From: Polyodon spathula
Taxonomy: Eukaryota; Chordata; Actinopteri; Acipenseriformes; Polyodontidae
Direction of reading: 5' to 3'
DNA length: 64,000 nt
NCBI RefSeq assembly: GCF_017654505.1
Contig: NC_054534.1
Location: 23,855,689 to 23,919,688 of the forward strand
Each line of letters opens with the position of its first letter. Position 1 is the stretch's first letter. The position numbers and the translations under genes are program-made. The notes under the pieces were generated by a model. The model did no database searches. It saw nothing but the letters and a program-made list of their open reading frames with translations, and was not told the origin of the DNA. This document shows, piece by piece, positions 1 to 17,175 of the stretch.

Positions 1-700
1 AAAACTAAATTGCAAATCTCCAAGTTAGGCTTTCACTAAATTTATTATTGTCAAAAAATCAAATACTGCCCAAAGAAGTTCATGTGGCACTGAACCATAT
101 GCATTAGCCAAATCCAGGAATGTCAAATGGAGCTCCTTCCTCTCCTTTTTTCTGATTGAATTACACTGATGTGTTCTAAGCATCCTGGGAAACCCGGAAT
201 GCCTGCTTTTTGTACTGAAGTGTCAATGAAGCAGTTCTTTAATAGCTAGGTTGACAATCTCTGAGCAATAATGCTGAAGAAAATATTTAATAGGGAAATA
301 GGACGAAACTGACCGATGCTTGTAGAATCCTTTTCTTTTGGTATAAAGTCTCCACCTGCTCGGTGCCATGTTCTTGGTACAACCTGTTTTTCTCATGCCA
401 CTTTCACCAATTTCCACAGGATTCATAGAACTCCAGAAGCACTCTTGTGTACTCTATATGGAACTCTTTTAGGCCCTGGAGATGATGATGCCCTTGCTTT
501 TTTCATAACTTACTCTACTTCTTTCCACTTATGTGCACAGTCCTCCATTTGGTATTCGGGTGGATTGATAGGTGGAATATCTGAAGGAATTGACATAGGC
601 TCCTGTCTTTTTGAATCTGTATGTGTTTCCTCCAAATATCTCTCCAGCTCAAACTTACATGATTTTAGTGTGCTATTTTTCTAGCTGGTGAATATCTTCT
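1..700 (-). pseudogene. Non-LTR retrotransposon reverse-transcriptase fragment
   Basis: Reading the minus strand from about 700 down to 1 with frame changes gives reverse-transcriptase pieces in the correct order. They are VMKKARASSSPGPKRVPYRV, then IPKEKDSTSIGQFRPISLLN, then DTSVQKAGIPGFPGCLEH, then LTFLDLANAYGSVPHELLWA. PISLL and the FLDLANAY Asp (motif A) are RT landmarks. Several stops and frameshifts break it and the YxDD part lies beyond the window edge. I do not assign a clade. Confidence 0.8.
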
Positions 701-1025
701 TTCCAAATTATCAGTAATGAGATCAAGGACTAGTAAAGAAGTAAACCAAAGTTATTGTGACACAGTTGGGTTGACCTACAGGTAGTATATCACATGTTTT
801 TCTCGTGTAATATACTAGAGAAATGGCCTCTGGGTTAAATTATAATTAGGGCTTCTGTTTTTCAGGTTTTATTAATTGTATTTTTCAGTGGTTATTTTTC
901 AGCTATTTTCGAGTTTTATGTAAATCTTTTTTTGGGGGCTTTCGTTTTTGATTTACTGTTTGAAATTAGTGTTTTCGGTTACTTTCCCAAATGATTCAGT
1001 GTTTTTTTGTTGTTTTTTTTTTCTG

Positions 1026-1271
1026 TCAAAATATGTATAATAGTAAATCGACAGTACTTGCACACTTAAGTTGTACCATCTTTCCTTTGCTGTCTTCCAC
1101 AACAAAATCCTTATGGACCCAGCCACATTCTTCTGGGGTTTTTGTGTGTACGCATTTTTGTACATTTTGCCACAATTCTTTTTTAAATCCTCCGTATCTT
1201 AAACGTAATACAGTTTTAAATCCTGCTAACAAGCCTCCATCCTGATTGTAATCTCGTTTAAAATCTTGCAA
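1026..1271 (-). other. Unrecognised 81-codon open frame in intron
   Basis: The translation has protein-like composition, with segments RDYNQDGGLLAGFKTVLRLR and CGWVHKDFVVEDSKGK, and several Trp and Cys residues. I do not recognise a family. No splice sites in keeping with the CNTNAP phases were found and it does not match the expected next CNTNAP exon. It may be a remnant of a transposon protein or chance. Confidence 0.25.
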
Positions 1272-4341
<3,070 letters not shown>

Positions 4342-5012
4342 TCACTATTAAAAATACCGTAGGGCCTGAAAAATAACATTCACAACACAGTCTCCTATAC
4401 AGGACAAATAAGTACAGTTCCATTACACATACATATACACTGTCTCCATTATGTGATACAGTGCTGTTATGCATGTTTCATATTTCAAATCCAGAATCAG
4501 TTTAGCACTGTAAGAAGATTCTCCAATTCCTCATCTTCTTGGTTTGTAAGGTAACCAGCACAAATAGAAGTTGTACATATCCACACTCCAAAATATCCAT
4601 ATCATCAGTACTTTCTTTATCATTCAACAAATGATAATTTTTAGCAAAGCAGTCACATAAATTGTCAAATAATTGTGCAAGGTCTGTTGGCACCACTGTA
4701 AATTCCAGCATCATCTGCATACAGATGCATTGTAACATTTCTAGAAATGGTATTTATGAAAATTGCAATAAAAAAGGGCCTATTGATCCTCAAGGGATTC
4801 TACTGTAGATGCACAACCGCAAACAGTCACTGGATGATTTTGGCACAACATTGTTTTTCATCCAATTTATTAAATCATCCCCAACCAGCTTTTAAAAATA
4901 ACAAGCAACTAAATTAAAAACTTTGTTAAGGTGAATGAAGGTCAATATTAAGCAATTCGACCCTAAACTTCTTTGATTAATTATGTCATTGGTAATCATG
5001 CTAGGAGTCTAA

Positions 5013-5114
<102 letters not shown>

Positions 5115-5594
5115 GTATGTGATTGATCAACAGATCTTTCCATTCTAGAGTTAACTGATCTAGGTCGTATGTCATATGATCATATACTGTAATTAATCAC
5201 CATTTACTGCAAATAGAATTAGAAATATGATAAATTCATTATGTATAGAAGGGGATATGCTATTTTCATTAAAAATCCCCACCACCCCCCCCCCACCCAC
5301 AGATCTGATTATGATAGCCAGTGTTTAATAGAAATTGTCCAAGTAACCGCAGCCAGTGTGGGGCATTCAAACACAAAGTCAACAGTTCTGTATTTATAAT
5401 CTCCACTAAATTCAATCCATAAATCACTTTTCATACCAGCGACCACTGAACAAATTGTGCATAAATAATATGACCATGGACAGGAAAGACAAACAAACTA
5501 ACACTGTACTGAGCTGCTTTGAGAAAACAGAAGAGATGACATTGAGAAGATAGGACATTTCCTGGTGACCTGATACAGAACCCAGGTCTCTGTA

Positions 5595-5613
5595 AAAAAA
5601 AAAAAAAAAAAAA

Positions 5614-5654
<41 letters not shown>
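5595..5654. repeat. Poly(A) and (AAT)n microsatellite
   Basis: A run of about 21 A passes into about 13 AAT units. The leucine/phenylalanine-rich frame read across it on the minus strand is an artefact of the repeat. Confidence 0.95.
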
Positions 5655-5656
<2 letters not shown>

Positions 5657-7187
5657 TGTCATCCACCAAGACATAATTTATGAACACAGCCTTCCTGGGT
5701 AAGGACACGTCTGTGTTGAGTAGTGCTTAGGCTGGATGATGAGTAAGGTGCCATAAGGTGAGATAGATTTGCACCAGGTGCTTATCAAAACCAGGATTCC
5801 TATGGGTCAAACAGTACTGATATGTACAGTATTTAATTCACATAAGAAATCGTACAGCCATAGGCACTGTGAGACATGTCCTCCTTGAAATCCCAAGCTC
5901 ATTACACTTGGATATTGCAATAACATGTAGTAAAAGAGAATAACAAAAAAGAGTGAAGCAAAAAAAAAAAAAAAAAATGCAACACACAGCACGAGAAAAC
6001 AAAACCCTGTTATCAGTCAAGACAACACTCTGGAGCCAAAAAAGGAGTGGTACAATGCCGGGCCTACCACTAAACCTGTTCAGCATAAACAGTGCTAATA
6101 GCACAAGCCCAATCAAGGTGATGGAATAAAAGATGGAGCCCTTGCTGTGCTGCAGTGCCAGGAAAGGCACTCACAGCAGGCAATGAAACAACAGCTAGCA
6201 GTCTGTAGTGCTCCACATATGCGGTGACACAGACATAAATAATAAAGATGACACGGGACATCACATCTTCTTGTCAGGAGATAGTGCTAACAACATGACC
6301 TCAATCAAGAAGACATGCTGGGAGACAGACCCCTAACCAGGTTGAAGTCAGTGACAAGAAGCAAGTCACAGCTGGCCTTGAAACAGCAGCTAGAAACTTA
6401 CAGTAGCAGGCACTCCAAGAGGACAATACTAGCTACAGGCAAACAGTTTGAGTCTGAGAAAGCAAAAATGCACAGGAGTAGGTACTAATGGGAGGTGATG
6501 TTTAGGCCAAAACAATAAATATTAATTAACAGTAAAACTATGATGAAGAAAAGGGGCGGTAAGAAGGAAATATTGAACATTTTAACTATGTGGAGAAAAG
6601 TCAAAGTAGCAATACCTACATCTACAATTTGTTTAAAAAATATTCAGAGTTTTCACAAAGAACAATGAAGCCGATCACTGTTGGGTCAGTGGTTTTGGTT
6701 CTTGGTCAATAGTACTGGTACTTTGAGAAAGACGAAAACAGATGCTTTTTTGACCTACTTAAGATTCATAGATGCACTTCAAATGCAATAGGAAGCAAGT
6801 ACCTAACTGTTTAATTCTACAGAATCTAATAGAAAATCAGATCTACTCCTATTGTGAGAACATCGAAAATGGACAATTGGCTTGGTATTGTGTGACCTTG
6901 ACCTCAAGATTAAAAGTCAAAGGTTTCCTACAGTCATCCATATGTCCTAATCTACCTGTGTGACAATGACTTCCAGGACTTATTTAGTTTGTGAGTTATG
7001 GCGTGTGAAAGACAAGTGGATGGACAGATAGTTGGATGGAAAGTATCAATTTAGTATACTGCTTTGCAGGCTTCACATATATTTCTTTTCTCTGTAGGTA
7101 TTGTGGACAATTTAATATTGTGAACGTGCTCTAAATTCTGATGATATTTACTTGCTGTGTATTTCATTATATATTTGTTTATGGTCC
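5655..7187. other. Intron sequence, no gene seen
   Basis: This is part of the intron between CNTNAP exons 10 and 11. It contains a poly(A) run at 5960-5977. Short open frames on the minus strand have no recognisable content. Confidence 0.45.
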
Positions 7188-7890
7188 TGTGAAAGGGGTG
7201 TGGGTAATTCACTGACCAGGAGACAGACAGGTGTATTCTGGAAACACCACACAGGTGCCCAGTTTTATTTTAGACCGGTTATTTTTTTTTTTTTTTCTCT
7301 CCGGCAGAGGGCACTGTTGACCGTGGGCTGCCTATCAACGATGATAGACAGCACCACGGAAATACCACAGCTGGTACACGAACCGCAAATGCACTCGCAG
7401 GTGCTCAAAGAAATAATAATGAAAACAGAAGGCGAAAAGAACAAGGGAAAATAAAACAGTAATAAAACTACAAATAAAAGGTGCTGCACTCGGCAGCGTT
7501 ATCCCGGTCGCCGCTACCCGCACGACCCGGATCACCGTCCTACTCTCTCGGCTATCTCGCCTGCTCTTTCACAATACGCCGGGGTCTGCCCAAGGGTTCC
7601 CCGCTCTCTCTCTCTGTCTCGCTGATTCCCGGTCCCGAATCAAAGTGTCCGCACCCTTAGCGCGTCTAAGTGGGCAGACCTGAGGAAACAACAGAGCGTT
7701 ATTTTATAGGACCGACAATCACCCAAGACCCGCCTCTCGGCCATTCAGAGAGGGGGAAAGTCCACACTCACACTTTCCCACCTCCCCGTGTCACTGCCAT
7801 GACTCACAGGCGGTTGTTGGGCGACTGCCGCCCTCTTCCTGCAGCCCGTGAACACGCCAGCAGAGTCAGCACAGATCTCTCCCTGTTACA
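7188..7890 (-). mobile_element. Solo LTR, minus orientation, TSD GGTCC
   Basis: The 703-bp element has ends TGTAACAG and TTTCACA on its own strand and is flanked by perfect 5-bp duplications GGTCC (7183-7187 and 7891-7895). Read on the minus strand it has a TATA box (CCTATAAAATAACG, near 7691-7704) and an AATAAA signal near 7263-7270 ahead of the U5 end. There is no internal coding region, so it is a solo LTR left by recombination. A truncated copy of the same family is at 44765-45283. The 5-bp duplication fits Ty3/Gypsy-like elements. Confidence 0.92.
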
Positions 7891-8147
7891 GGTCCATTTT
7901 TTCTTTTTCATTACAATATAATTATTAATATAACTACTTGTCATTCATATATTAACAATGACAAATATTAATAGTAAAAAAAAATTCAGTGTGCAAAAAA
8001 ATTAAATAATGGGCAAACAATGATGTTGATTCAACTACTGCAACCACTGCAGTGAATCTTATCTTAGACTACAGTCAGCACTCGGATATCTGTTACCCAA
8101 ATACACATCAGTCATGTTTTTTACCACCCTTGTATTAATAATAAAAT

Positions 8148-9656
<1,509 letters not shown>

Positions 9657-9828
9657 CTGTCTATAATACCACACAAGTCTATGTGCAAGTCATTGAAACG
9701 CCCTGTGATTCTTTGTTGCACCTGGATGAGATTCACATCCTGCTTGTCTATAGATATAAGTCTCATGCATCCTTGAAAAACATTGAAGGGATTCTTGCAT
9801 CCTTGATTACTGATGATTTCAGGACAAC
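9657..9828 (-). CDS. cntnap4: CNTNAP exon 10: end of second laminin-G domain
   Basis: This 172-nt exon has acceptor TTTTATTACAG and donor GTATGA. The translation runs CPEIISNQGCKNPFNVF, QGCMRLISIDKQDVNLIQVQ and then FNDLHIDLCGIIDR. FQGCMRLI and the DLHIDLC(x)I(x)DR ending are family signatures closing laminin-G domain 2 before the EGF module. The donor lies next to a poly(A)/(T) run at 9630-9645. Confidence 0.96.
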
Positions 9829-10397
9829 CTGTAATAAAACCACATAGAGAATGTAAATGAATTGTGGTGCCTACAAAAGGTCTTTGAGTGGTAACACCTG
9901 GGGTAGCTGTGTCAATGGGAGCTTCCTCTGCATTGACCTTGGAGCAGAGAAGGTGAGTGAGTGGTCTAGAGCCTCAATTTGAGCCTGCCTGTAAACATGG
10001 CCAGTCAAAATGTGTGTATTTTTTTTTTTGTGACACAGACCTCTGTCCACTGAGGGCTAAGAGAAGATCACAAGTTTAATCTTATTATTCAAGCCTAAGC
10101 TGGACTATAGTCACTGACTATAACACATGGTAAATAATGTGAATACAATAGTTGACATTTTTGGTTTATTAGCATACATTTTATTATGGACAGGCTTTTG
10201 TTTTAAAACATCATATCTGACCAGCGTAGCTTGACCTTTTATTTATTTTTATTTTTTTTACATGTATTCACTGTATTAACTTTTAAGTTATGAAAGCATT
10301 TGCTGTTACATGTACCAGTATTAAAACCCTCTTAGCTTTCAAGCCATTATTTAACAATTAGAGTATTGCTTATATTCTGTAAAGGAATAATGCTTAC

Positions 10398-10547
10398 CAC
10401 CAAAATAATACTGTCCTCCAGAAAAAATATAAAATGGCGAGCTGGCATGAGCTGCTGCAGAGGCATCATTGTCCACAGTTACGCTGAAACGATTCCTTCT
10501 AGCACTAAGTTCAATAGAATGCCACTGTCCATCATTCAGCATGGTTC
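10398..10547 (-). CDS. cntnap4: CNTNAP exon 9: second laminin-G domain, part 2
   Basis: This 150-nt exon has acceptor TGTGCTTACAG and donor GTAAGC. The translation contains MLNDGQWHSIELSARRNRF and IFSGGQYYFGG. LNDGQWHS and YYFGG are conserved laminin-G strands. Two nucleotides at the start complete the Gly codon of exon 8 and 1 nt carries over to exon 10. Confidence 0.96.
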
Positions 10548-10877
10548 CTGTAAGCACAAATATTTCAAGTACTGTAGAAGTAAAGACATAAACCACAGCA
10601 AAGGTATTACACCAGGAACATTAGATAAAAAATATTGTATACAACACTTGTCTGAGAATACAATATTGTCCTGGGATGCTTATGCATGGTTCCAACTACC
10701 ATGTAATCCTAAAACGCAACAATGCTCTTCATAATTCAGTTTTAGCTTGTAGAAACATGTTTTCTTCCCTGTTTCTATACATATTTATTGCCTGTTACAT
10801 GTGTTATTAGAAAAAAGACCTTGGTTTTGTGGGTTTTTCAATAGCAAGCTTCATGAAAGGAATCACATGCATTATAT

Positions 10878-11050
10878 GCAGAGTCACTTACAATAGGACA
10901 TTGGTTTAACATCTCATCTGCAGGATGGAGCACAAAGAGGTTAAGTGATTTGCTAACACGGGGAGTCAGTCCATGGCAGAGGTGAGATTTGAACTAGTGG
11001 CCTTCTGGTTACAAGCCCCTGGACTTTAACCACTGGACCATACTGCCACC
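10878..11050 (-). mobile_element. tRNA-derived SINE
   Basis: On the minus strand the head reads as a tRNA-like promoter. An A-box-like TGGTCCAGTGG lies at about 11031-11041 and a B-box-like AGTTCAAATCTC at about 10984-10995, with tRNA-like spacing. The body after it (CACTTAACCTCTTTGTGCTC and a following segment ending near 10878) resembles MIR/CORE-type SINE bodies. It lacks a foldable acceptor stem and a CCA-adjacent end, so it is not a functional tRNA gene. The exact 3' end is uncertain. Confidence 0.75.
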
Positions 11051-11215
11051 TATATAAGCAACCATGTTATGTTCACATGTGGACTTCAACAGCACCACTA
11101 TGGGGTTTTCATTACACCATTGTGTTCCCCACAAAGTGTTCTGTGCACCAAAATTCAGTACTTTATGTCGACTAGGTAAGTCACAGCATATAAACCAAAC
11201 TACTTTATGCCCCCC

Positions 11216-11833
11216 TGTGACAAAGTGCCCACCCCTGTGTATATTATCTGTTATGTGTTGCGTGTGGTGTGTTTAAATGTTGGTGTCTAGACATTGGTAC
11301 ACGGATATAAACGGGTCTGTGTAACATGAGTGTTTAAAAATGTATATGTGTATTTAGGCACGAGGATTGCACAGCACTTCACGTGCAAGTAAAATGTAGT
11401 AATATGTGAGCACGGGGAATTGCACTTTATTAATTCACGTGCTGGGATTCAAGTGAATAATTAATTGGCAATTGAATCCCAGCACAACAGTATATATAGA
11501 TGCACGTTGTCACATACTCGGGGTTGGGTGTTCGGTGAGTGGAGAACGGGATAGGAGACGGAGGTAAAAATAATAATAATAATAATAATAATAATAGAAG
11601 ATAAATATCTGCTCACCTTGTTTGTCTGTATCGTCTGTTTTGTTAATCTGTTTATTTTGGTGAATGTGCCGTGGCCTGTGTTTTTGTTTGTTCCAACCAT
11701 TTATTTTCTGTGTCTGTTCATTCATTAAATGCTGAGCGAGACCATTCGCTCAGCTCCACCAAACTCCACCTCTCTCTCTGTTTATTTTCCTGCTTCTGGT
11801 CTGACGCCACCCACTCCGGCCGTCTTTGTGACA
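11216..11833 (+). mobile_element. Solo LTR, plus orientation, C-run TSD
   Basis: The 618-bp element has ends TGTGACAAAG and CTTTGTGACA flanked by CCCCC on both sides (11211-11215 and 11834-11838). It has a TATA-like ACAGTATATATAG near 11487 and an ATTAAA signal near 11724, and no coding region. Just upstream of the TATA box is a perfect 13-bp inverted repeat (11440-11452 and 11472-11484). An (AAT)n array lies inside at 11567-11597. Confidence 0.85.
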
Positions 11834-13128
11834 CCCCCCTTCGTAACTGCAACTAACCTTTAGAATGCATTTTAATTGTGGTATGCTATCCACATACTAA
11901 AACAGCTTTTAGAAAGTATCAAATGGGATAGCAAAAAATTGCCATTTAAATATAGGATGGCATTTGGCATTTTTATACAGCACTAGCATTAGTTATTGTT
12001 GTTCAGTATTTATTTAAAAGCTGCAATAAGGATACTGGTGTCATCATTTATTGTTTCTTTATTCATTTCTGAGAAGTTCCATTTGTCCTTGCTTCAGAAC
12101 TTGGCTTTAATGTAAGTTCTTTAAAAAAAGACCTGCAACTCATTAAGAAATTTTAACAAGATAATTTACAAAATGAGTTACACCTGTCTCTGGTGCCGGT
12201 AATCTGGCAGTTACTAATGAACTTGGTCTCACAGCATCCAAGATGAATGATGGAAACCAGGACTTAAGTCTGCTGCTGTCAGTGGGTATTTCTACTGTAT
12301 ATCGCTGATATCTATGAATAAAAAAGGCATAATGCCTTTTCAGGAGAAATCCATACTATCTTCCATCACCATTCATCCACAACGTAAGTGTTTTCTTTTT
12401 ACTCAAGAGTTAAAATAACTCTTCATTCAGGTTTTAGTTGTTTCTTTTGTGATCAGTAACATTCAATATTATGCCTATTATGAATTGTATTTGCACATTA
12501 TTAAGTCAAGATAGCAAAAAAATATATATATCCATATCACAAGTATCTAGACACTACTATTTACAGTAACAACATGTTCCCTTTGTAGTAAAGTTTGATA
12601 AATGATAATTAACACTGTGCTCAATGGGTCTATTTGGTTTTTGTAATTGCCACTGGAAAATGAAAACAGTGTGGTGTTTATCATCACTGCAGTTTCAAAC
12701 AAACAACAACAAGAACATTACTGACGGGCATTTTAATTTCCTACCTAATTATGCTATTAAATATTTTTTCCAGTTATATTTGTACTATTAACTGCTGGGC
12801 TCTGACAAAAATAAAAGTACTGAAATATATAAAATGATCCACATAATTTACAGCCCTTAAGGAATGTACTTCAAACCGTAATCACATTAGCAAGTCTGAA
12901 AAATAGACCAATACACCTATTTTGTATCCATAAATCCCAGAAAAATGTAGTATTACAAATGTCTTGAAATAATGAAATGCATCTTATTATTTTTTTATGC
13001 CAAAATGTAGGCAAATAAGTACTGGTATTTGCTATATTGTACAGACATTGGCCAACTTGCAAACAAGGCCCGCAAGTTCTGTTTAATGCAATGTTACAAA
13101 AGGAATAAATGTTAACCCAGCAACTCAC

Positions 13129-13540
13129 CTCAGGATGTGGGTTGACACGCTTTGACCCTGGGTGAGAGAGACAAAATGATTGATGGCTGTTTGTGAGTTG
13201 ACGCAATAACAAACAGCCACGTCTTTATGAAAGTTTCACCTCCGCAAGGAATGTTTCTGTTTATCCATATTTATGTGGCTTGAGACACACCATGGGCCAG
13301 ATTATAGCAAGGATAAAGAAACATTTGCTCTAATCAACATTTGGGCCGACGGTTCAATTCTGAGTAGCTTGGATGGAAGCGTCAGTAACAGGCTGCTTCC
13401 AGGACATTGATATGCACATTGTGTACTTGCGTCTCTCACTCAGGTCAACCCTGTTTTATCAAAAGCAGCGTGAAATTGCGTACCCAACCTGCATGACACT
13501 GGGTCCTGCTCAGGTAGTTCCTGCCCAGTGTAAAAGGGGC
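13129..13540. repeat. Interspersed repeat, copy A
   Basis: About 400 bp matches 45829-46165 in the same orientation with many shared blocks, for example AAAGAAACATTTGCTCTAAT and GCTTGGATGGA. One end reads AGCCCCTTTTACACTGGG on the minus strand, which resembles a DNA-transposon terminus, but I could not find its partner. It is non-coding as far as I can see. Confidence 0.7.
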
Positions 13541-13708
13541 TTATGATTTACCCAAGTATTCTTACAACATAGTTAGATGTACTGCTCTGCATTTCAAAGC
13601 ATTGATTAACAAAACAATTATTTAAATATACATTTAACCATTACATTGCATTGTAATCTGTACTGATTCACTGACCACACACAACAATGACATTTTTGAT
13701 TAATGTAC

Positions 13709-13970
13709 CTGTAGTAACATCGACAAGGTTCCTTCCAGATATGGAAATTGACAGTTTTACTTTTCCATCAATGAGGTAAAGCCACAAGACTCCGGAACCC
13801 TGATACAGTTCGCTGGTTAGCAATAAACCAGCTGTGTTCCACGTACGGAACTGGAATTTGACAGATATGCTGTCCTTCTGCAGGGATCCAGGCAAAAGTA
13901 AGTAACTTGCAGGGCTCACAAAGGTGATTGGAACATTGGATGGCTCTGAGCAGGAAAAGGTCACGTTACC
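13709..13970 (-). CDS. cntnap4: CNTNAP exon 8: second laminin-G domain, part 1
   Basis: This 262-nt exon has acceptor GTGCTTTTAG and donor GTACAT. The translation begins [18 protein letters not shown] and continues [26 protein letters not shown] and [17 protein letters not shown](S)EP and FQFRTWN are signature stretches for the start of Caspr laminin-G domain 2; NVT is a potential glycosylation site. It starts in phase 0 and leaves 1 nt for the next exon. Confidence 0.97.
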
Positions 13971-15694
13971 CTAAAAGCACACAAATGATAAATACAATTA
14001 AAAACCAAAAACAACATAAAAAAAACTGTGCAAAAAAAAAAAAAAAAAAACATAAAAAGGTTTTAAAAACATTTGCTCATTGTTGTTCACTTTCACTCAG
14101 GTGAAGCCAGTTTTTCCTGTCACAATACAATGCGCTACCTGTAATAGAACTTCAACTAAGCCTTTCACTTGCATTCTATTCTGCCCATAGGGAACTATAG
14201 TATGTGGGATCAAAAGGGGTCGTTTTATTGTACCTCTACATAGGAAAGTGAATGGAAAGTGTTTTAGTGTTATAAAAGAATAAGTGACTATAAACTGAAG
14301 TCTGGAAACAAATATATAACCAACAATACAGGAATTGTGGAGCACGCATGGTATTGAAAGGTACAATTATGTTTCTACTTTCTTGGTTATAAATACTTTT
14401 AGGTTGGTTGTTCTACGAAAGTGCTTTGCATGCAAATATTGGAGAATGCAAAGTCATTTTTAAAACACTTTTTCAAGAATTTATTTTCCTTTCCAAAAGT
14501 CAATAAATCCAAGGTGAGTATTCACAGTTTTTGTTTTAGAATTTACTAAAAATAACTATCAGAAAGGCTACTGGAATTGTAAGAATTTAAGCATGTTTTG
14601 CTTTTTACCGGGTTGTTACCAACTGAAATGAAAAATATAAGTACAGTGTTTCAAAGTATTGACATTTCAATCTATATACACTGGCGCTATTAATTATATT
14701 TGTGATAATGTATGGTTATTAAATGTTAAATTCCAGTGAATTCATACAAACGACAATGAAAAGATTAATTAAAATTGACTTATACAACCAAATAATAATT
14801 TGAGATCATTTGAAAGTCTAATTATCTGCATTATGTGGTTGTATATAGTTAGAACAAGAAGAATGCTGTTTAGTTCTTCAATGTAAGCTGATATGTGATA
14901 TCACCCATGGTGTCGCGTGTATCTGTTTTTCACTATTATGTGGGGTTATCTGTAAAGTTATCTGATATCTAGTTGTCAATGCAGAAGGTGATATAACATT
15001 AACCTTTTCAAGATAAGAAGTCTGCCTTTTTTTTTGTTTGCCTGTTTGTTTTATGTTGATCCACCACGCCAAACCAAAAAGATACCAAGAGATACCAAAA
15101 AGCAACCTTTTTTTGATGGAAATTCTATTGAGATTATATTGCTGACACACTAAATGCCATGCACTGGTTAGGCTTGAAATGTATCTTCATGACATCAGTA
15201 ATATGAGAAATTATTTATGCACCAGACAGTTTTATGATCCAGTTTCATGATAAACCATCTGTACTATATAAAACGACATTTCAACAGCATCAACCAGTCC
15301 AGGCTAATGACTACATCACTCTATTAAAACTGGTCATTAGATGTCAATACTCACTGTCCACCACCTGTTTACAAATGCAATAACAGGCACACATTATGTT
15401 CTGTTTTTAATTAATGTGTTCTCTAGGCAGGAACATTCTTACCTTCCTGTAAATTAACATAATTCTTCTTTAGGTTTGAGATCCAAAACATCTGCACTGC
15501 CTTTCGCATGTCCAATGAAGATACCCAACCACACACAAAAAAACACATGCAAGTAACCCAAACTTCTTTCTTACTAGTTTTAGTACTGTAATTGCCATTA
15601 TTTTCAACACAACAATAATGATGTGGAGTTTGTATTTGTACACCTACTATATATTTGATGTATCTGTGTAAATCATCTCAATTAAAACCCTTAC
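13971..15694. other. Intron between CNTNAP exons 7 and 8
   Basis: Contains a poly(A) run near 14031-14050 and otherwise unremarkable AT-rich DNA. No gene or mobile element recognised. Confidence 0.5.
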
Positions 15695-15838
15695 CAGAAT
15701 ATGAATCTCAGGTTTTTGTCTTTTAGCCAAATCAATAATGTTTACTCCATTGTAGAATACATTTTCCAGGCACCCTTGGAAGGTCTTCTTCAAAGAGGTC
15801 CGTGGTTTCCCTGGAACTGGGATACCTCCAAAGCTGAG
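15695..15838 (-). CDS. cntnap4: CNTNAP exon 7: end of first laminin-G domain
   Basis: This 144-nt exon has acceptor TTTCATAAG and donor GTAAGG. The translation has [17 protein letters not shown], then [20 protein letters not shown]. The FGGIP and GC(L/I)ENxxYNG motifs close laminin-G domain 1. The PVPGKP and [10 protein letters not shown] residues are among the best evidence for CNTNAP4 over CNTNAP5. Both ends are in phase 0 and the length equals that of the corresponding exon in other family members as I remember them. Confidence 0.97.
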
Positions 15839-16108
15839 CTTATGAAATAAAAACAATCAACATACCAATTCACTGTCTAGATAAAATATAGCCAACATAG
15901 TAACAATATGTTAACAATTATGGTACAGTCCAGGGTTTAGTATGCATAATGAAGGAACAAAAATAATTTAGAATTAATGTCTCCTGTCTACAAAATTGTT
16001 TTTTTACATTTACACTTTATTTGAACATGACTGTTCACAAACTAAAAAGGTACTTATTACAGTAAATGAGATACTTGAGTACTGTTCGATTTATAATAAA
16101 AAGCATGC

Positions 16109-16144
16109 TATTATTATTATTATTATTATTACTACTACTATTAT
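16109..16144. repeat. (ATT/ACT)n microsatellite
   Basis: About eight ATT units followed by ACT units, within the 399-bp intron between CNTNAP exons 6 and 7. Confidence 0.9.
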
Positions 16145-16237
16145 TGAAAAATATGATATTGTACATGCAAAAAACAGGGGGGCTGAGGAGCTGTGAGATT
16201 TGAAAACATGGTAAAATGTATACTAAAAGTAACAAAC

Positions 16238-16422
16238 CTCATAGTCAATATTCAGGGGGTCAAACTGTCCTTTCATTTGGAACTGTTGTGTGTTTTTATC
16301 CACAGTGAAATTGATGTGCTTGTTAACTCGTTCAATAAGTACACTGTGCCAATGCTGATCATCAAGAAGGCTGCCCAGAGTCATCAAGGCATGACTGTCA
16401 GAAGAAAGTCCCTTGGCACTGT
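16238..16422 (-). CDS. cntnap4: CNTNAP exon 6: first laminin-G domain, part 2
   Basis: This 185-nt exon has acceptor TTTTCTTCAG and donor GTTTGT. It encodes TLGSLLDDQHWHSVLIERV and INFTVDKNTQQF, ending IDYE. The LLDDQHWHSV signature is the conserved centre of the laminin-G fold in this family, and NFT is a potential N-glycosylation site. It completes the exon-5 codon with 2 nt and ends in phase 0. Confidence 0.96.
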
Positions 16423-17067
16423 CTGAAGAAAAATAATATTAAGCACCTTTCATGCATTCCTTTTCAGTACAGATTGGGTTAATTATATATCTAGTTAAAA
16501 CATGATTAATTTAAAATATTGCTGAATACTGCTAAACAAATACACAATAACAGATAATATATTCAAGTTTTTAAAGTCAGGTTATTGGAATTATAATTAT
16601 TGTAGAGTGGGAACAATGGTCATATAGTGAAGGTTAGACTTTTCAAAACATTTCCAAGTGTTTGAATACACTTCCTTATAGTACGTCTCTGTTCCTATCT
16701 AGAGCAAGACATGCAAACAATCATTTTAATATTGGTGATGGATATTATAACTATGTTATAACATTATGCTGTATGATTTGACAGTACAGTGATGCTTCCT
16801 GGAGGATCAATGCACTGTCTGGTGCCATGGTACAAAGACACTTTTAGAACAGCAGTGACAGGTTTTATCATGTATGCATCCCATCCCATGCAAGGCAAAG
16901 TTCAACACAGCGTCCATCGTAGAATAACAGCTGCTCTACTTGAAGCCTTATTGCCTGAGATGATCTGAGTAAAGTTATAACTTACTGTTGCTGAGCTATG
17001 ATTTTAACCACATATACAATTATGCATTCAATTTAATGTATATTAGTGATACCTTTCTACCTGACAT

Positions 17068-17070
17068 ATA

Positions 17071-17139
<69 letters not shown>

Positions 17140-17175
17140 ATACATACATACATACCTACACACATACATACATAC
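17068..17175. repeat. (ATA)n then (CATA)n microsatellite at a splice donor
   Basis: About 70 bp of AAT repeat is followed by CATA/CACA units (17139-17175) that run into CNTNAP exon 5. On the gene strand the donor GTATGT is itself the first repeat unit. Confidence 0.95.

Noticed and set aside
7670..7921. 83-codon plus-strand frame
   Set aside because: Lies on the antisense strand of a solo LTR and runs beyond its end; no known domain.
10351..10596. Single-exon reading of the laminin-G frame
   Set aside because: Only 10398-10547 is coding; the extensions are intron beyond clear AG and GT sites.
10980..11050. tRNA gene on the minus strand
   Set aside because: A- and B-box-like sequences are present but there is no proper cloverleaf, and the sequence continues into a SINE body.
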